From: Serinus canaria
Taxonomy: Eukaryota > Chordata > Aves > Passeriformes > Fringillidae
Length of the DNA stretch: 64,000 nucleotides
Reading direction: 5' to 3'
Assembly: GCF_022539315.1 (NCBI RefSeq)
Contig: NC_066326.1
Location: 10,928,601-10,992,600 of the forward strand
The notes under the pieces: model-generated
Database searches by the model: none
The model's input: only the letters and a program-made list of their open reading frames with translations
Told to the model about the DNA's origin: nothing
Program-made: the position numbers and the translations under genes
In this document: in pieces, positions 11,701 to 26,700 of the stretch
Numbering within the stretch: the stretch's first letter is position 1
Layout of the letters: every line of letters begins with the position of its first letter

Positions 11701-14700
11701 ATTGTACCTTGTTCCCCACTAGCATTACTCCATTCTTTCCTTTTTCATCCTGCAAGGAGTTTCCCTTGTCTCTGTTCCTCACAGATTGCTGGAGCAGGGT
11801 TACCAGAGTGACATTGTTTTCATCGTCCATGGCAAATCCTTCTGTGCCCACCGCTGCATCCTCAGCGCCCGCAGCGCCTACTTTGCAGAGATGTTTGAGA
11901 CCAAATGGAAGGGGAAAAACATGATAGTGTTGAAGCACCCACTGGTGAGCAAGGCTGTGCTTCCAGCTCTTTCCTTTCTTTTGCTGTTCCAGCTGGGTGA
12001 GGAAAGTGAGTTTGAGGGTTAACTTCCACAGTGAATAGCTCCTGGGGCTCAGAATGGCCCTAGTTGAGGAGAAGGGCTTGTAGAGGCACTTTATGCAGTA
12101 AAATTACATCTTTTTCAGCTAACAGAAAGCTGTAGATTGCATACCTTCCCTTTGTTCCCTCTGTCATGGACTCAAACATATCCTAATTGATTGCAATAGC
12201 ATGTAGCTGTTACCATCTGCCAGCTGCATCACGACCACTCTCTGGGATGAGTCTGTCTAATTCCTGGTGGACAGGTGGTCTGTGGTGAAGACATCACCTC
12301 CATAATTGGTACTAATTGAGTCCCTTTTGTTGCCTTTCCAACAACAACTAAATAGGCCATAAGTGCATTCCATCCATTAACCACCAATACTCTGGCACAC
12401 ATTTCTGTAACTTGACTCTGGCAGTGCAAATTCTCTTGTGACAAACATAATTCCAGTTTCTCAGAACACTGCTCTCCTCTCTCTTTGTACAAGAACATCT
12501 TTCCTCTTGAATTAGGAAGATGTGGAAATGTTTATGATCAGTAAAAACAGCTGTGTCTTTTGAGTTCCTCCATTAGTCAGGTCCTGTCCCCTGAGGTACC
12601 TGGGGGATTAGTATCAGTTGAAACAGTGAGGAGCTGTGTAAGCCAAGTGGAGTAGCAGCATTAGTTATGTGAGGAGCAAGGAAATCACCATGTGTGAGTT
12701 CTTACTTAAAGGATCATGTTTCTAACTTATTGTTAAATTAATGGTGATTCCAAATGTAACGTTCTCTTGTTTTATTTTAGATTAACCCAGCAGCCTTTGG
12801 AGCTCTTCTGCAGTATCTATACACAGGTAAATGACCTTGCCCTCTGGTGTTTGTTTACATGGCTGGTCTGCAGCTGTCTGTGCCTCTGCACTGACAGGCA
12901 CAGCCTTGCACTCAGCAGTGTTTGGGTGCTTGAGTTGCCAGCAAATCCTCTCTGCTGGCAGAAAGGGAGAATGTGAGCAATCACCAGCTCTTCCAAGATG
13001 TTTGTACCTTTTGCCAGTTATTGGCCTGCCAGTAATTATACAGTCAATTAAAACCAAAATCAGCTTAGGTTGATTGGTTGGATGGATGTGGAGACTGTGT
13101 TTTTGACTTAAAGAAGGAAAATCTGTCATCTGGTGAAACAGCCTCGTAAGGTGGTGAAAATCCAGTTTCCCATCTAGGACATTTTCAGTTTGGCAGACCT
13201 GAGCAGTGTGTGCTGAATGTTTTGACTACTTTCTAGTATTTTTTTGAACAGAAGTTGATCCTAAACCTTCTATGAAGATACCCAGTGTTGTATTGTAGGC
13301 ATGCTAAATGCTGAACTATCTCAGGCCAGGAGGTGGTGCCAGAAATTAACATTGTCTTCAAGGCTCTTCTTTTCCTATACAGTGTGTTCAGAAATGTCCC
13401 CTTGCCACATTTTCAGTGGTTGTAAAAGATCTGGGAAGAAAAATTGTGAGTCTAAAGTCTATTCTTACCCAAAGCCAGATATTCAATGGTGGCAGTCATG
13501 CCTGCTGCTCTTGTGTTGCTGTTTTTTGATTTTCTGAGGGAATTAGACTTGTTTTGTATAGCCTGTTGGTCTTTAGACTCTTGAATGAAGCTATTAGGGT
13601 AAACCCTGGAGAGTGGAAATGTGAGTTAAATGCCAAACTGTCATTGATTTGAGTAGTGGGTGGTGGTGGAATACCAAGTCTTAGCTTCTGGGACTGAGTT
13701 GTAAGTGGATGCTGAAAAGTGAGGCAGTGTATCTAATTACTAAATTTCTGTGCTATGAAGTCTTTCATCTTTATTTTTGCCATTTTTACACCTAAATCCT
13801 GTGGGTTAAGTGAGCTGAGTGCATTTCTTCTTGACAGGTCGTCTGGATATTGATGTAGAATATGTCAGTGATTGCAAGAGGTTGGCCAAGCAGTGTCGGC
13901 TGCAGGACCTCATTGATGATTTGGAGACCAAATGTAAAAAAGTCTATGAATTTGGTAAGCATTTGACTTGCTGTTTTCTCTGCTGTGCCTGTGTGCCCTT
14001 CCAGGGAGAAACAGGAAAATGTGATGGTGGATGTTTCATGGTGTTCTTGGGGCTTCTGGAAAATGATTCCTTTGTGGAATTTCCACGTTTGCATGACAGT
14101 TTTCAGTCGTGGCCTTTCTGTAGGGTAGCTGTAGTAGTTTCTGACACATGCATGTTTATAATTTATATTCAATGCTTTCTTTATAGTAGAGCAGACATGG
14201 CAGCAGGACTTTGCTTATCTGACTCCTAACCAAAGTAAAATATTTGATAATTGGCCCAAAATGGGCGCAGAGGGAGATAGAACTCTTTTTTTTAAAGCAA
14301 AGTATTTCTGAAAGCATGTATATATTAGTAACACATGGATGTGCCAAACCTTAAATGAAACAATCCTCTATTTAAGGACTTTTTGTTATCCAAAGCTTAT
14401 TTCATGAAGACCAGCAGTTGGAGTTTATCATTCATCTCCTTAGCTCAAGCTCATGCACACGTGAAGAGCAATCAGAGCAGCACAAGTGCCGTTAGTCACG
14501 AAGCAGAAAAAATTACTGGATAACAAAACCTTCAGGCTGAAAGCTGTTGATTCTCATTCTGTGCTCTGAGTTAACTTCTTTACTTTAATCAAGTTAATTT
14601 TTTTCTGAGAAGAGACTCCAGTCTATAGTTTAGAGGCAAAAGCATCTTCTTCCCTGACCTAAGAGGCAGGGGTGTAGCTATTCCACTTTTTCCTTTTGAA

Positions 14701-17700
14701 TACAAGTTGTGATTATTCAGCCTCCTGAAGTTGCAGGACATAATTGATAGAATACTTCTGGCTCAAGAAATTCCTCATCTGCAAATCACATGGGAGATAT
14801 TACCATGTGCAGGTCTCCCTTTACACATGTGCAGCTGTTTGGTGGTGGTGGGGTAGAAGATTACCATGCTACAGCTGTTCCCATGTAGACCAGGGTGCAA
14901 CTCCTTATGGAAGCTGTGTCACAGGTCTTACTTCTGCTGTGTAAACAGAAATGTAAACATGGACCTAAAGAGATTAGAAATGCATTTCTTGGTATCTACA
15001 AAAACTGTAATGTATCAGTTTGTATTAAATCAGTTTGTATTAAGTGGCAAAAAAGGGGAATGGTGAATGAATATAAAAGAAAAGCTACTCAGAAATCAGG
15101 TAACAAAATTATTTTGTGTCATCTTTTGGTATCAGAGTAATTCAGTAAGATGCCATCGATCTGTTTTTTTCTTTTTTTCTCCCAGGGTCTAGCTGAGACA
15201 TTCCATCTTAATTAATTTAGTTAACATCCCATATTATATTGTGGAAGGAAAAGAAGGTGCTTAAATCTGTGAACTGCAAAAAAGCTGATTTCTTGGTGGG
15301 TTTTCAGATGGAAAATAATGAAGTAAAGTTTCAGGTTAGTTGGAAGTTTAGATAAAAGCACCTCTTGGAAATACAGTGACAGTGGACAAATAATTTAACT
15401 TCTTTTTTCTTTGGGGAGGGACCAGTTTTTCAATTTTGAGGCCTGACAGAAGACTATCAATGGGTGGTTTAAAACACTGATGGAAGTTCTAGTCTTGATT
15501 TTTATTTATGACAGATTGGATTCAAACAAATAGAGCAACTGTTAAAAGTTTGTTTCTTAAATCTCATATGGAGCCATGAAAACTTTATTCTGCAGAAAGG
15601 CATACATGTAAGATTTATCGAAGTTAAAAAATTGGAAAGGTCTTAGATCACATCATGTCTGGCACTTGACAAAGCATGTCTGTTTCTTTGAGTGTTTTAG
15701 GAACCTGATCCAAGTGCAGGCTGTGGAGCAGACATCTGATTCAGGTTTGCAGAGCAGGGTCATGTATTGCATCTCTATTATGAAGTTGAAACAAGAAAAC
15801 AAGATGAACTCAAGCCTCTCCTGCTCCACTGGATAACTGCAGTGTCTGCAATCTCATTATCTAGAGTTAATCAGTATTTCAAAAGCACTTATTATCTTGG
15901 CACGCACAGACAGTAGTACAGGAAGGGGATGACCCAGTGCCTTCTGTTGCACCTGAGATATATTTGGGTGTGAATGCTTGCCTATTTTCCCCTATGTGTA
16001 TACTGTGGCTATAAAAGGAAAAATTATTGTAGTGTTTGGAAGAGCTCAAACAATTTGTCCAGGTTAAGCCATAATCCTTCCTGTAAAAATGCATGTATTA
16101 AGAAATAAATATTCTGCAGTTACTTCAGCAAGTTTTAGGCCAAAAAGGGTTAGAGCAAGGTTTGAGAGGCTTATCGTTGTAGCAAAGACACTGCATATTC
16201 AGAATCTGTGTTTATAGCTAATTATGCCACTGGGAAGAAGATGCATCTGAGTGTGAACATTTTGAAGGTTTTGTGAGTTTAGTATGGTTTATTTGTGGCT
16301 CTTATGTTTTGTGGTACATTGGCTCAATTTAACCAGAAGACTGCATAGAAGTATTGAGCAGGAAAACCGAGGCAGCTGATACATTGGTAGGTGATGTTCA
16401 GTGCTGTCCAGCTGTGCTAGACTGGGAAGAAACCAAATCTGAACCTCAACCACAGTTTGGTTATTCCTGTCAGCTCCTTGCATTGTTTGTTACTTTTTTT
16501 CAGAAACCCCTCCATTTGTCTTTCTTGCATTCCTCTTTCATGGTCCCTGCTCCTTGCTGGCAGCCGGCAGCTTGTTCCTATTTCACAACTTTGATTTTTG
16601 TTGTCTCTGTTAGGAAAGATTTTTGAGTGATGCGAAATGCCGTGCCCTTGGATTTGAGATGCAGTGTCTGAATATATTTGCTTCTCAGAAAAATCACTGT
16701 TCTTTTGTTTCACTGGGAGAGTTCACAGATGCTCTGTGGATCCCAAGAGAAGAGCTCTTTGTCTTGGCTTAAAACTTGCTGAGTCCATTAGCACTTACAG
16801 AGCCTGACCTGGTGACTGTTCCAATAAGTACTACAGAAATACAAATGTTTCTCTCTGCCATGAAGAATTTCTAATTGCAAAGTTAAGAAATTTCCTTCTC
16901 TCATGCTGTTTGAAAGTGATCTGGCCTTTTTGTGAAAATGCACTCAGTCTGGTTTGTGTTGGTGCCAGGCCTCCTCTTAGCTTATTTACCCTGGAAGTCA
17001 TCTATCTGAGGGTAGCATTAGGGCAGCCTGTCTCCTTGCTGGTGAGCTTTGTGTGTAGCAATCATGGTACCTGACTATTTTGTACTGGTAGATTATCTTT
17101 CCCTTTCCAGCAATCTTTCTGGGATATGCAGCCTATGGAGAGGCACAGTGGTGGCATATTTGAAGGGTGCAGCAGTGATGTGGAGGAGGGGGTGGAGATC
17201 TTGTTTTGTGGCACATCGTGGTCTTGTTTCGCCCACGACCCAGTGGAGTCATCTGATGGAGTTCATGTAATGCTGTACAAAATGTCAGGAGAAATGAGGT
17301 CTCAAGGTGGCGTGATTCACCTGTGAGGGGTTTTAATGTGGTGAATCATACCTGTCAGAAATTCTTCTGAATGCTTTGGCGTTAACTCTGTCTCTCTGGC
17401 TCCCAACAGTATCTTAAGGCTTCCTCACCACAACTTTGCATTTTCCAGCGGTGCTCTATCTTTGTTTCCTTGTGTGCCAGGGACTCTTGAATGTCTTATA
17501 CGATCCAGTTCTTCCCCCAAACCGTGCTGACCTGGGAACAAACCTTGGGTGATGGAGCAAGATAGCCAAAACAAGAGAGGCTATGCCAAAAGTGGCATTG
17601 TATCATAGTGGGTCTCCTTTGGGCTGCCACTCGTTTGAAATTAGGGTTGGCTTTTATGAGCTCCACAACAACTTTGGTCATAGCAAGGCCACTAAAGTAT

Positions 17701-20700
17701 GATCACTAAAGTATTTTGCTTTTCGTTTAATGGGCTGTTTTATTGTGTAGGCTGATAGACAAGATGGGAAGATGCACTAGGTCTGAAAAAGGCAAATGAA
17801 ATTGCTGAATCTGAATAGTCTGTTTGAACTCTTTTATGGTAGTGATGCTTAGGTCAGGCATGTGCAGGAGTTTGGGTATTTTGGGGTCTTTGTGATTTAG
17901 GGATCTAGAGATGGAGAGTAGAGGGCAGACTCATACCCGCTGAATTTACCAGCTAAACAAGAATAAATCCCTTTGTTCCTTGCAGTGAAGTCAGGATGGC
18001 ACAGCTGAAGTGGAAGCCAGTGAAATCATGTGACAGAGCAGAAAGGCATGGAAGCAGATTAGTTTTAAAAACTCCCTGGCATGGGCTTTACCTTAGGTGA
18101 CACTGTCAGCTCTAGGGGTAGCTGAGGAAGGCAGTGTGTGAGTGGCTTCTGCAGGGATCAGGGCAGCCTGATCCATGGTCCTCAACTGTAATTGATGACA
18201 TGGGTTCCAAAGAGCAAGTTTGGCTGAGGGGTGCTGAATATGTGTGTGCATAGAAGAATTGTGTGTGTTTTGCAGTAAAAGCTGAGCAGCAATAATACTG
18301 GTTTTCCTGGTGTGTCTTTTATCTAAACGGGGGAGAATGTTTGTAGAGGAATTCAGGAATCTGTGCTCTTTTGTTTTTTTGCTTCTTCCAGTCTCTTCCA
18401 AGCCAGGGACCTGTGTGAAAGTGCTGACGATTGAGCCCACAGGTAACTGCCGGCTGCAGGAAGATCTGGCTCTCCTGGCAGACTGCGCCCTGCCAGCTGA
18501 ACTGCGGGTAGGGAGCACTTCTACTCCTCGTGGGCTCTCTGGGGCTGGGATATCTGCTCACTTGTGTCCAGTCCCATCATTGCTGTATAGGCTTTGGTGC
18601 TGGCTTCTTTCCTGGTGCTCCAAGTGCTGAAAGGCTTTTATTGCTTGGAAATGCTGTAAAATTGTGTAATGAGGCTGTCAGTGCTGGTCTTTCTCCTTGG
18701 ATGTTTCCCCCAGCAGGGATCTTGGTAAATAAAAGCCTTTCCGTGTGGTTGGTGGGGATTTCCCCATTGAATACAATGGGATGAGGCCCCCCCAGCTCTT
18801 CTCTTTGCCATCCTTCTTGAGAATCAGGAATGTTGTAGCAGCAGGCTTTGGTACCCAAAGAGATACATAGGTGAAGGATGGCTTACTGGGCTTGCTTGCT
18901 AGGAACTGACGCACTGCAATGGAGAGAAGCTTCCAAACCCTGAAAATATTTCCAGCAGAAATGTGAGTCCCTCTGAAGAGAATTTAATTGACTGGCAATA
19001 GATCTGCTTTTCCCAACTATGTCTTGTCCCTCAGAAATAGCCCCCAGGTTGATGATGACTGTGTTAAAATAACATCATATTATTAGTTAGGATCACATAT
19101 GTGGATCTTCTCTCCCATTTGCAGAACAGGATAACTATTAGTTGTCTTCATTCTTTTTGCATCTGATGTTTTCTGTAATATCAGCAGATTGATTTTGGTC
19201 TTATATATGTCCTTTTTTTATCTTTCTTTTTTATACCAACCACTGTATTTGATAATGTGGACTCATTTTTAGGTGGCTGCTGTGCCCAGAGTTTGTGTGA
19301 CTGAGTGATATAGCAAAGTTTTACTGCCTTTTCTCTTTCTGTCCCCTGCCAAATAGACCTGCCTGGTGCAGAGTGTGTGTGTGTACATGGATAACGTTTC
19401 TTACATTCATAAGCCAGCATGTTTTGTGCTGGGTATTTTCAGATATATTTCACTATAGAGGGAGTTTTATTCTCCATCAAGTTTACAACTACCAATTCAG
19501 AAATCTTTCCTGTGTAACCTGCCTCCTCCAAATAACTACATTTTTTGGTAACTTTTAATATGCTTTTCTGTATGTTTTCAGGCTTTAAAGGGAGGTGATA
19601 CTATAAAAAGAGCTTCAGATTACCTCCCCAGGAATTGAAAAAAAAAGGACTATGGACCCCAAAATAGTGAGATTTACATATATTTTAAGTCACTTCACAA
19701 ATAAAAAGAATACTTCCTGTTTGATTGCTTGTTTCCAGACCTTGCTGGCATACTCCTGTTAAGCTGTTCTTCTAGGGTTAGAAGCACTTTCCTTCTTAAT
19801 TCTTTCATGTAGAACAGGAGCTGTAAGGAAAGGAGGAAACTGGAGTAGTGTAACCATCTGACAGTGCTGTGAACTGTGAGCTGTAGTGTTCTTGCTGTGT
19901 TCATAGATTGGAATGAAGGCAGCATTATAGTTATTACAGCTGTACAAGTGAAGAGGCCATGGGCATGCATACCTGCTCACCAGGGAATTTGTGTGCCATG
20001 CACATGTGTGGGTGCTTTGTTTAAGCCTGAAAAATTCTAAAGGATTCCCATTTTTATCTCTCTAGGTGCTTTTTGTTTGTTCCTTTTTGTTTGTTTACCA
20101 TTTATCTCTTACTCTAATGTTTTCAAATTGTTAAATTCTATGAATTGGGCATCTTTGTTCTGGGACAGAGGCATTGCACATCCTCATTCTTGCAGGGTTT
20201 GCTGCCCTCCAAGGAACAGGATACAAACTATGTAACCTAAAATGTCAGGAACAAGTGAATAGTCATGCACTGACATCTGTGTTTTGAAGAGAAGCATACA
20301 TTATTTTTTTCCAGCCTAGGCAGAACAAAATAGGTATTTGTATTCTGGATAAAAGCTAGCATTTCCAGAATTTGGCAAGAAACCTTTTGAGCTGCTTTAT
20401 GTCATGTAATGCCATATTATATGAAATGGGGATTCAGCTTTCTGTTTCAGTATAAACAAATAATTTGCATGTAATGTCTTTGATACTTGGATGATGTATG
20501 AAACTTTGTGCATTTCAATTTCATGGTTAATGGTATCTTGCACAACTAAAACAATAATGAATGTTTGATATCCAGTTACATCTCATTATTATTTTCTAGA
20601 CTGAGAACTCTCTATTCTTTGAAATCTCAAACACATTTATAATTCTGGTATCTTGTTTCTCCTTCCTGTTTGTGCTTGAAATGCTTTTTTCCCCCAATGT

Positions 20701-23700
20701 CTTCTCTTACAAGTGTAGTTGTTGTCTCTGTTTTGTTTTAAAGTAGTAATGGCCAGGATTTTTCTGTCCACAACAGCTGCTTCCTCAGTTTGTTGCAATA
20801 AAATTTAGCAGTGAGAGATTTAAGTAAAATACCATGAAAAGCCAGGCAACTGTAAAAAACCATGTGGCTTCCCATGTCTGCCTGGTTCTTCATATCTGCC
20901 AGGTGACCTCTTGAGCTCCAGACTCCAGGGTTTCCTTGTAACTGTTTTTCAGTTACCTTTTAACTGAGATCTTATGTTCCAAACCAAGATGCAATCAGAC
21001 TTAAAGGATCAGAGTTTGCCATGAAATAAATACTGTTCTTTCCATCCATATTGACACGTGGTGTGGCTGCAAAAAAGAGACCATTTGCCACTTTGGGGGT
21101 AAAACTAGATCTCGTCATGCATAGGAAGAACAGTTTGAAACAAGTAGATGGGTTCATTTTGTCTGTCTGCACCTGTGTACTGTGCTTGTCCAAGGCAGTG
21201 ACTCCTGTGCTTTGCTTTGCCTGTTTGGCAAGAGGCAGATGCACTGAAATATTTACAACATGTTTCCAATTTAGGTTTTTTTTGTATCCAATCCACTTGC
21301 ATCTGGTTGTGAGCTGCTAATCTCTTAAATCACCAACCCCTGTATTTTGTGTTGTAATTTATTTACAATTTTCTTGCTGAGATAATCTGGCCAAGGTACA
21401 AATTGCTGCCACTGATTTGTTTTCTCTGTTTTTGCCTCCAGCAACATTTCTATTTAAGCTCTAATAGGAAATTTGCAGCAGCAAAGACTTGGTCTTCCAT
21501 GTGTGATGGTGGAGATTGAGGATATTCAAAGTATTTCTGTATGGTGATTGAGTTTTTGTGAATGTGTTTGGACCTGGTAGGCTGGACTGTGTTGTGCTCC
21601 TTGGGCAGAACACTTGACTTTGGCAGCTGTGCTTTGCCTGGACAGAGGCCTGTGAAGGAGGTTGTATGAATAGGGATGGTGGGAGGAATAAGCCAATTTT
21701 CTGCAGGAAGATCCTGAAAAGGAGATTAGATTCCTCAAGCATGACAAGGGAGGAGAGTAGAAGTAGTAGAGACTTGAAAGGGGAGCAGAAGGGAAAATTC
21801 TGCAGAGCCACTTGGTGCTGAATAGGAGAAACAAAGACATGAACCTGCTTTTGTAGTAGGAATTGAAAATAACCTTGTAAACCTGAGCAGCAGAGTGGGG
21901 ACCAGGCAAGGCTAGAAGCAGGAAATTGAGCCCAGAGGAATTTATAATTCAGGAGACAAACTCTGAGACAAATAAAACTTCCATATCCATTCCAGAGGGA
22001 TAGACTTATTTTAGAGATTTATCTTTGGGCAAAGAAAGGAGAGCAAAGGAAGGATGCTCATAGGAGATGTGGTATTTATCTCAATTAAAATTCCTATGCC
22101 ACAGAGTGGCCTCTTGACAAAATTTGTTTCTAGGTTTCTTTTACCTGTGATGTGCCTGCAAATCTGTAGCCTTCAGATTTCTGTCAGAATTTGTAGGAGA
22201 GGACATGGAAGCTGTGGGTATAGGGTGGGGAGAGCAGCAAGGCAAACAGAGCTGGCAGTTGCATCATGATACTGGTGTTTGTAACACACTGCCACTGAGT
22301 GAGGCTGCAGATCCCCAGACCATGGACCAAGGACCAAAGCCTTGAAATATGAGACATGGATAACAGTAAAATAGCAGCCTGGGAAATCTACAAATGGGAC
22401 AATTGCGTCTCATTTTGATGAGGTGCTGCCCTTTGTGTTGCAGCCCGTAGCCCTTTGTGTTGCAGCTATATGAAAAAGAGGTGATAGATCAGGTGGGCAA
22501 CATTCCTTGAATTGCTGCCTCTCTTCTGGAACAGGAGTTGCCCAGTGGAGCAGGACTGCAGGAGAGAGGTGCTATGGAGAGCCAGCATTACTGCAACAGC
22601 CTTGTGCATGATTTACATCACTGGGCTTCTGCTGTGATTAGGAATCAGAAGCTGCCAAGTGTTGCTGTGGACAAAGAGCATGGTGGATGAGTCCAGATTG
22701 CCATGGTCAGTGGTGGTGTGAGCTTTTGCCAGCTTGGTGCCTTGCCACATCTGAGAATGTGTTTTGTGAGAAACCTCACTGAGCCTGGCTGAGGGCTCCC
22801 ACCCAGTGTGTTCCAGTCTGTGTCTTTGTTCAGCTCGGGAGGGAGGAGTCATCTGGCTCCTCGGTGGAGCTGGAAGCCCTGTTGGAGGCAGGTGGGTTGG
22901 AAATGGACAGTCTGCTATTGTGAGTGCAATCTTTATTGTCAGGCCTGGGTTTTCTTGGGTACAAACTTGGGATGTAATTTTCCTGGATGAAAGACAGCAG
23001 GAAAGTTAAAACCAGGGGAAACTTAACTTTTGTTTCCAGAGATTGTCTTGGCTACATGACTGTGGATATAATTTTTTTTTTTTTTTTTTTTTTTTTGCAA
23101 TTGAATTACACTTTGTATAGAATAAGGTGGAAGGGAAAATATTTGGAAGCATCACTTTAAAATAACATAAGGCAAACTGGCTTTTTTTTTGGTGTGTGCT
23201 GTCATTGTTGGCATGTGGGAATGGGTGGAGGTGTGTTGTTAAAATAATTCACTTGAGTATTAATACTGCAACAACACTATCTTTGGCTGCAAATCAAATC
23301 AAAAATCTAAAATGAGCTCTAACAATGTTGGATTTTTCAAGTGAGGCAATAACTGTAGCCGAACCATTTCAAACTGGTGAATACATGGATGTAATCTATA
23401 TATTAATACATGTACCCAGTAAAAGGCTGGTCCTAATCTCCAGTGTGCTTATGATACCTAGTGCGTGAAGTAAACTTCATCTCCACCTGGGTGTCTGCCT
23501 TGTTAGATGGCAGAAAAACACTTTCCAGAGGTGTATGGAGAGTCAGGAAATTGCCATGCATAAAGAAGGCAGCTGTAACTTGTACCAGGAATATCTCTTA
23601 GAAGCAGTGGTGTTCTTAATTTCCTCACACTGGAATCTGTGTTCAGAGCATCTCTGGTGTTCTGCACTGTGCTGAGGGAATAGAGGGATGGCATTTTCTG

Positions 23701-26700
23701 GGAAAACATAGCAGTCTGAACTTGGGACCCTGAGTGTGTCTAAAGCAGGAATGTTAAAGGAAGGGTTTTCTGCTGTCTCTTCCTAGGTTGGTTTTGGGGA
23801 GTTGCCCTTTGACAGCACTGACAACTTCAACAGCTGTCCCGACGTGTGTTTCCGTGTGGAAGATTACAACTTCTTGTGCCATAAGGTATGTGCTTGTGCT
23901 GTATTTCCTTCTCCTCCCTTTTTGCCATGAATCTAGTCTGTTTGTCCCTCACTCCTGTGCTGGATACACTCTGCAGAAGCAGCATTGATTCAGCTGGAAA
24001 ACTGCATTTAAAACATTTAACAACGCAGCAAAGCCTGCCTTTCTTGTAGAGGTGTGGAGATCAATTTATAAATTCAGCTGTGGCATTCACAGCTGCAAAA
24101 TCTGCTGCTGCTGGCTTATGAGTTCAGTGTCTGGAGAGAGGAATGCTTGATCTGCAGATGAACAGCAGTAAGAATGAATTTTGAGATCCAGCCTCAACTC
24201 AAGGTCCTGCCCAAGTGTCATGCTAATTTAGAATCTCTTGAGTTCACCGTTTGTGGTTGTGAGGGTAGGCATGGATAGAATAAGGTCTGGAAAAATATTG
24301 GAGATACAGCTTCAGAATGTAGGGTAAATCAAAGTTATGGAGTCTGAACTTCTGAAATATCTCTGAGCTGCTCTGACAGCTGGTTGGTTCTGCCCTTTGA
24401 TTGGTGCAGTGAGCAAAGTGTCAGTCTTTTGGTTTTTCATTCCTTTCCAGGCATTTTTCTGTGGTCGCAGTGATTATTTCAAAGCCCTTCTTGAAGATCA
24501 TTTCAGTGAGAGTGAGGAGCTACAGACACAGCCCAGCATCCCTGTGGTGACTCTGCACAACATCTCAGAAGACATCTTCATCCGAGTCCTCTACTACATC
24601 TACAGTGATGATACAGAGGTGAGCCCAGCCACTGGTCCTCCTTTCAGTGCTGGTGAGCTCTGAGGAATTTTCAGCAGTGTTTTTCTAAGTCTGGAGCAGG
24701 GTCTGTGTGTATATTCTTAAATTTCACTGACCTACACTGCTATTTCACTTTTGTCTCAGGAATCCACATACTGGGAGATGCTGTTAGCCAGGCAGGGTTG
24801 TAGTTCATGTGCATGATGTTCAGAAAATAAATCTGTAGTCTTTTGTCCCACAATCAAAATCTGGAAATTAGGTTACATGCTGTTTATTGACAGGATAAGT
24901 ACAGAGCTCTGCAGCTTTCCCTCTTGGGCTCTGTGGAAAGATAAGGGAAACATCTGCCAGTAGATGGCAGATTGAACACATTTGGAGATCCGGATAGGTT
25001 GAGAGATTTTACTTATTTACTCTTGGCAAATAACCTTACTCAGAGCCTACTTTTCCATTTGTAGCAAGTCATTATTTCTGTTATTTATTACTGGAGTGGG
25101 CAAAGGTTCCACTGTGAGACCAATGTCTTGCTGTGCTCAGTATTGCAGGCAGTAACAAAATAGTCCTAACCCACTTAGTTTTCAGCCTAATGGAAGATGC
25201 AGCAAAGCCCAGTGTTTAATTAGCTTCCTGCTTTGGTTTGTGGCAAATGCTTTCAGCAGGTCTCTCTGCAAGATCCCAGAACACATTCTGGCATCAGGGT
25301 AGTGACTGGAGCTGCTGCTGCACCAGTGTCAATTCCCCCAAGCAATGTTTGTGCTCTGGGTGCCACATCCAGAGAGTGCACACAGCTGTGACCTTGTTTC
25401 TGCTGATCTGTTCACCTGTGGGTAGCAGTGAGGAGAGATGTGCTTGGCAGGCAGCAAGGGCAGGATTGACACTGGTATGCCTGCACTTTTCCCTCAGCCA
25501 CTTGCTGAAGGGGCAGGCAGAGAGGGAAAGAAGCTGCTTGAAGATCTTCCTGATCTTGTTCCCTAGCACTGGAGCCTGACCCTGTTCCTTTGCACTTCTC
25601 CAGTCTGCCTGCCCTCCTCGTGATGACTCACAGGAAGGATGTTTCCCAAGCAGCTATTCCTTTCCAGGGGGTGCCTCAGCTGCTCTGTCTGGGCTTGGGT
25701 CAGGAGGACAGACCAACAACAACGTGTAGGAGTTAAAAGGAACTTACTACTCATATGTTTCATGTGCAGAATGGTGCAGAGCTTGGGTTTCAAACCGAGC
25801 AGCCAAGATGTGAGCTTCTGCAGAGAGTTCAGCTGTCATGAGAAACTACCAGAAAAAAATGGTTAGGAAGAGAGGAATATAGCTCAAGTTCCACATTTAC
25901 ACATGGAGTGTTCTTCCTGGCCTGTGTTTCTCCAGCCAAGTATCAGCACTCTCAATTCCATGTTTTTCTTTGCCAAGGATTTATGGTGTCTCTCTGCCAT
26001 GCAGTAGTGACAGTGTTTGCAGTTATGGGGAAGAGTGTGTGCAGAGGACATAAAGGCTTCCCGGCACAGAGACTAGTTGCTGATCAGAATACTTGTGTAG
26101 GCTCGAGGGCAGTTCTTGGAGGAACATTTACTGGGTTTGTCCTTGATGAAGCAGTTGGGAGTTGCAGCCATCAATACTACTGGCTCAAACACCTCCAGCT
26201 CCTGGGGTTTCCACAGCTTATGAAGGGACAAAGCAGCACTTGATTAATAATCCCAAGGGCTTTGTTACCCCCTGTGCATACATAGCCCTCGTGGCATGGC
26301 TCTCCTACATCTTGCATTCTTCTGCCCAGCTGCTGCAGGGTGTTACACAGCTGGGTCACTTGCTGGAAGCTGTCTCTCCAAACACAGGTGGAAACAGCTG
26401 TGGGAGAAGAAAAAATCAGTTATTTGCAGTTGTCAGAGTGAACAACCACACATATAGATGTGCACAGCAGTGTGTTTGCTGCTCACTGGTTGTCAGGAGA
26501 GTGGACCTGACTGCACCAGTTATCATTCCTCCACCCAGACCAGTATGGCTTTGTCTGTAAATGCAAGGGCCCTTGCCTCCTCCACAGCCAGGGCATGCAG
26601 TGTCCTGCAGATCCACTGTTACAATGGATGTGGGTAACTGAGCTCTTTGCAGTTCACATCATCAGGAACAGAGAGAGACTCTACTTCCAGGTTAGTGATG

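Larger units (their letters stand above)
18508..23786 (+). other. ABTB1 intron 8
   Basis: The largest ABTB1 intron, 5.3 kb. It contains a T25 run (23072-23096) and a duplicated 17-mer (22428-22444 and 22450-22466). Otherwise AT-rich with no gene recognised. Confidence 0.85.
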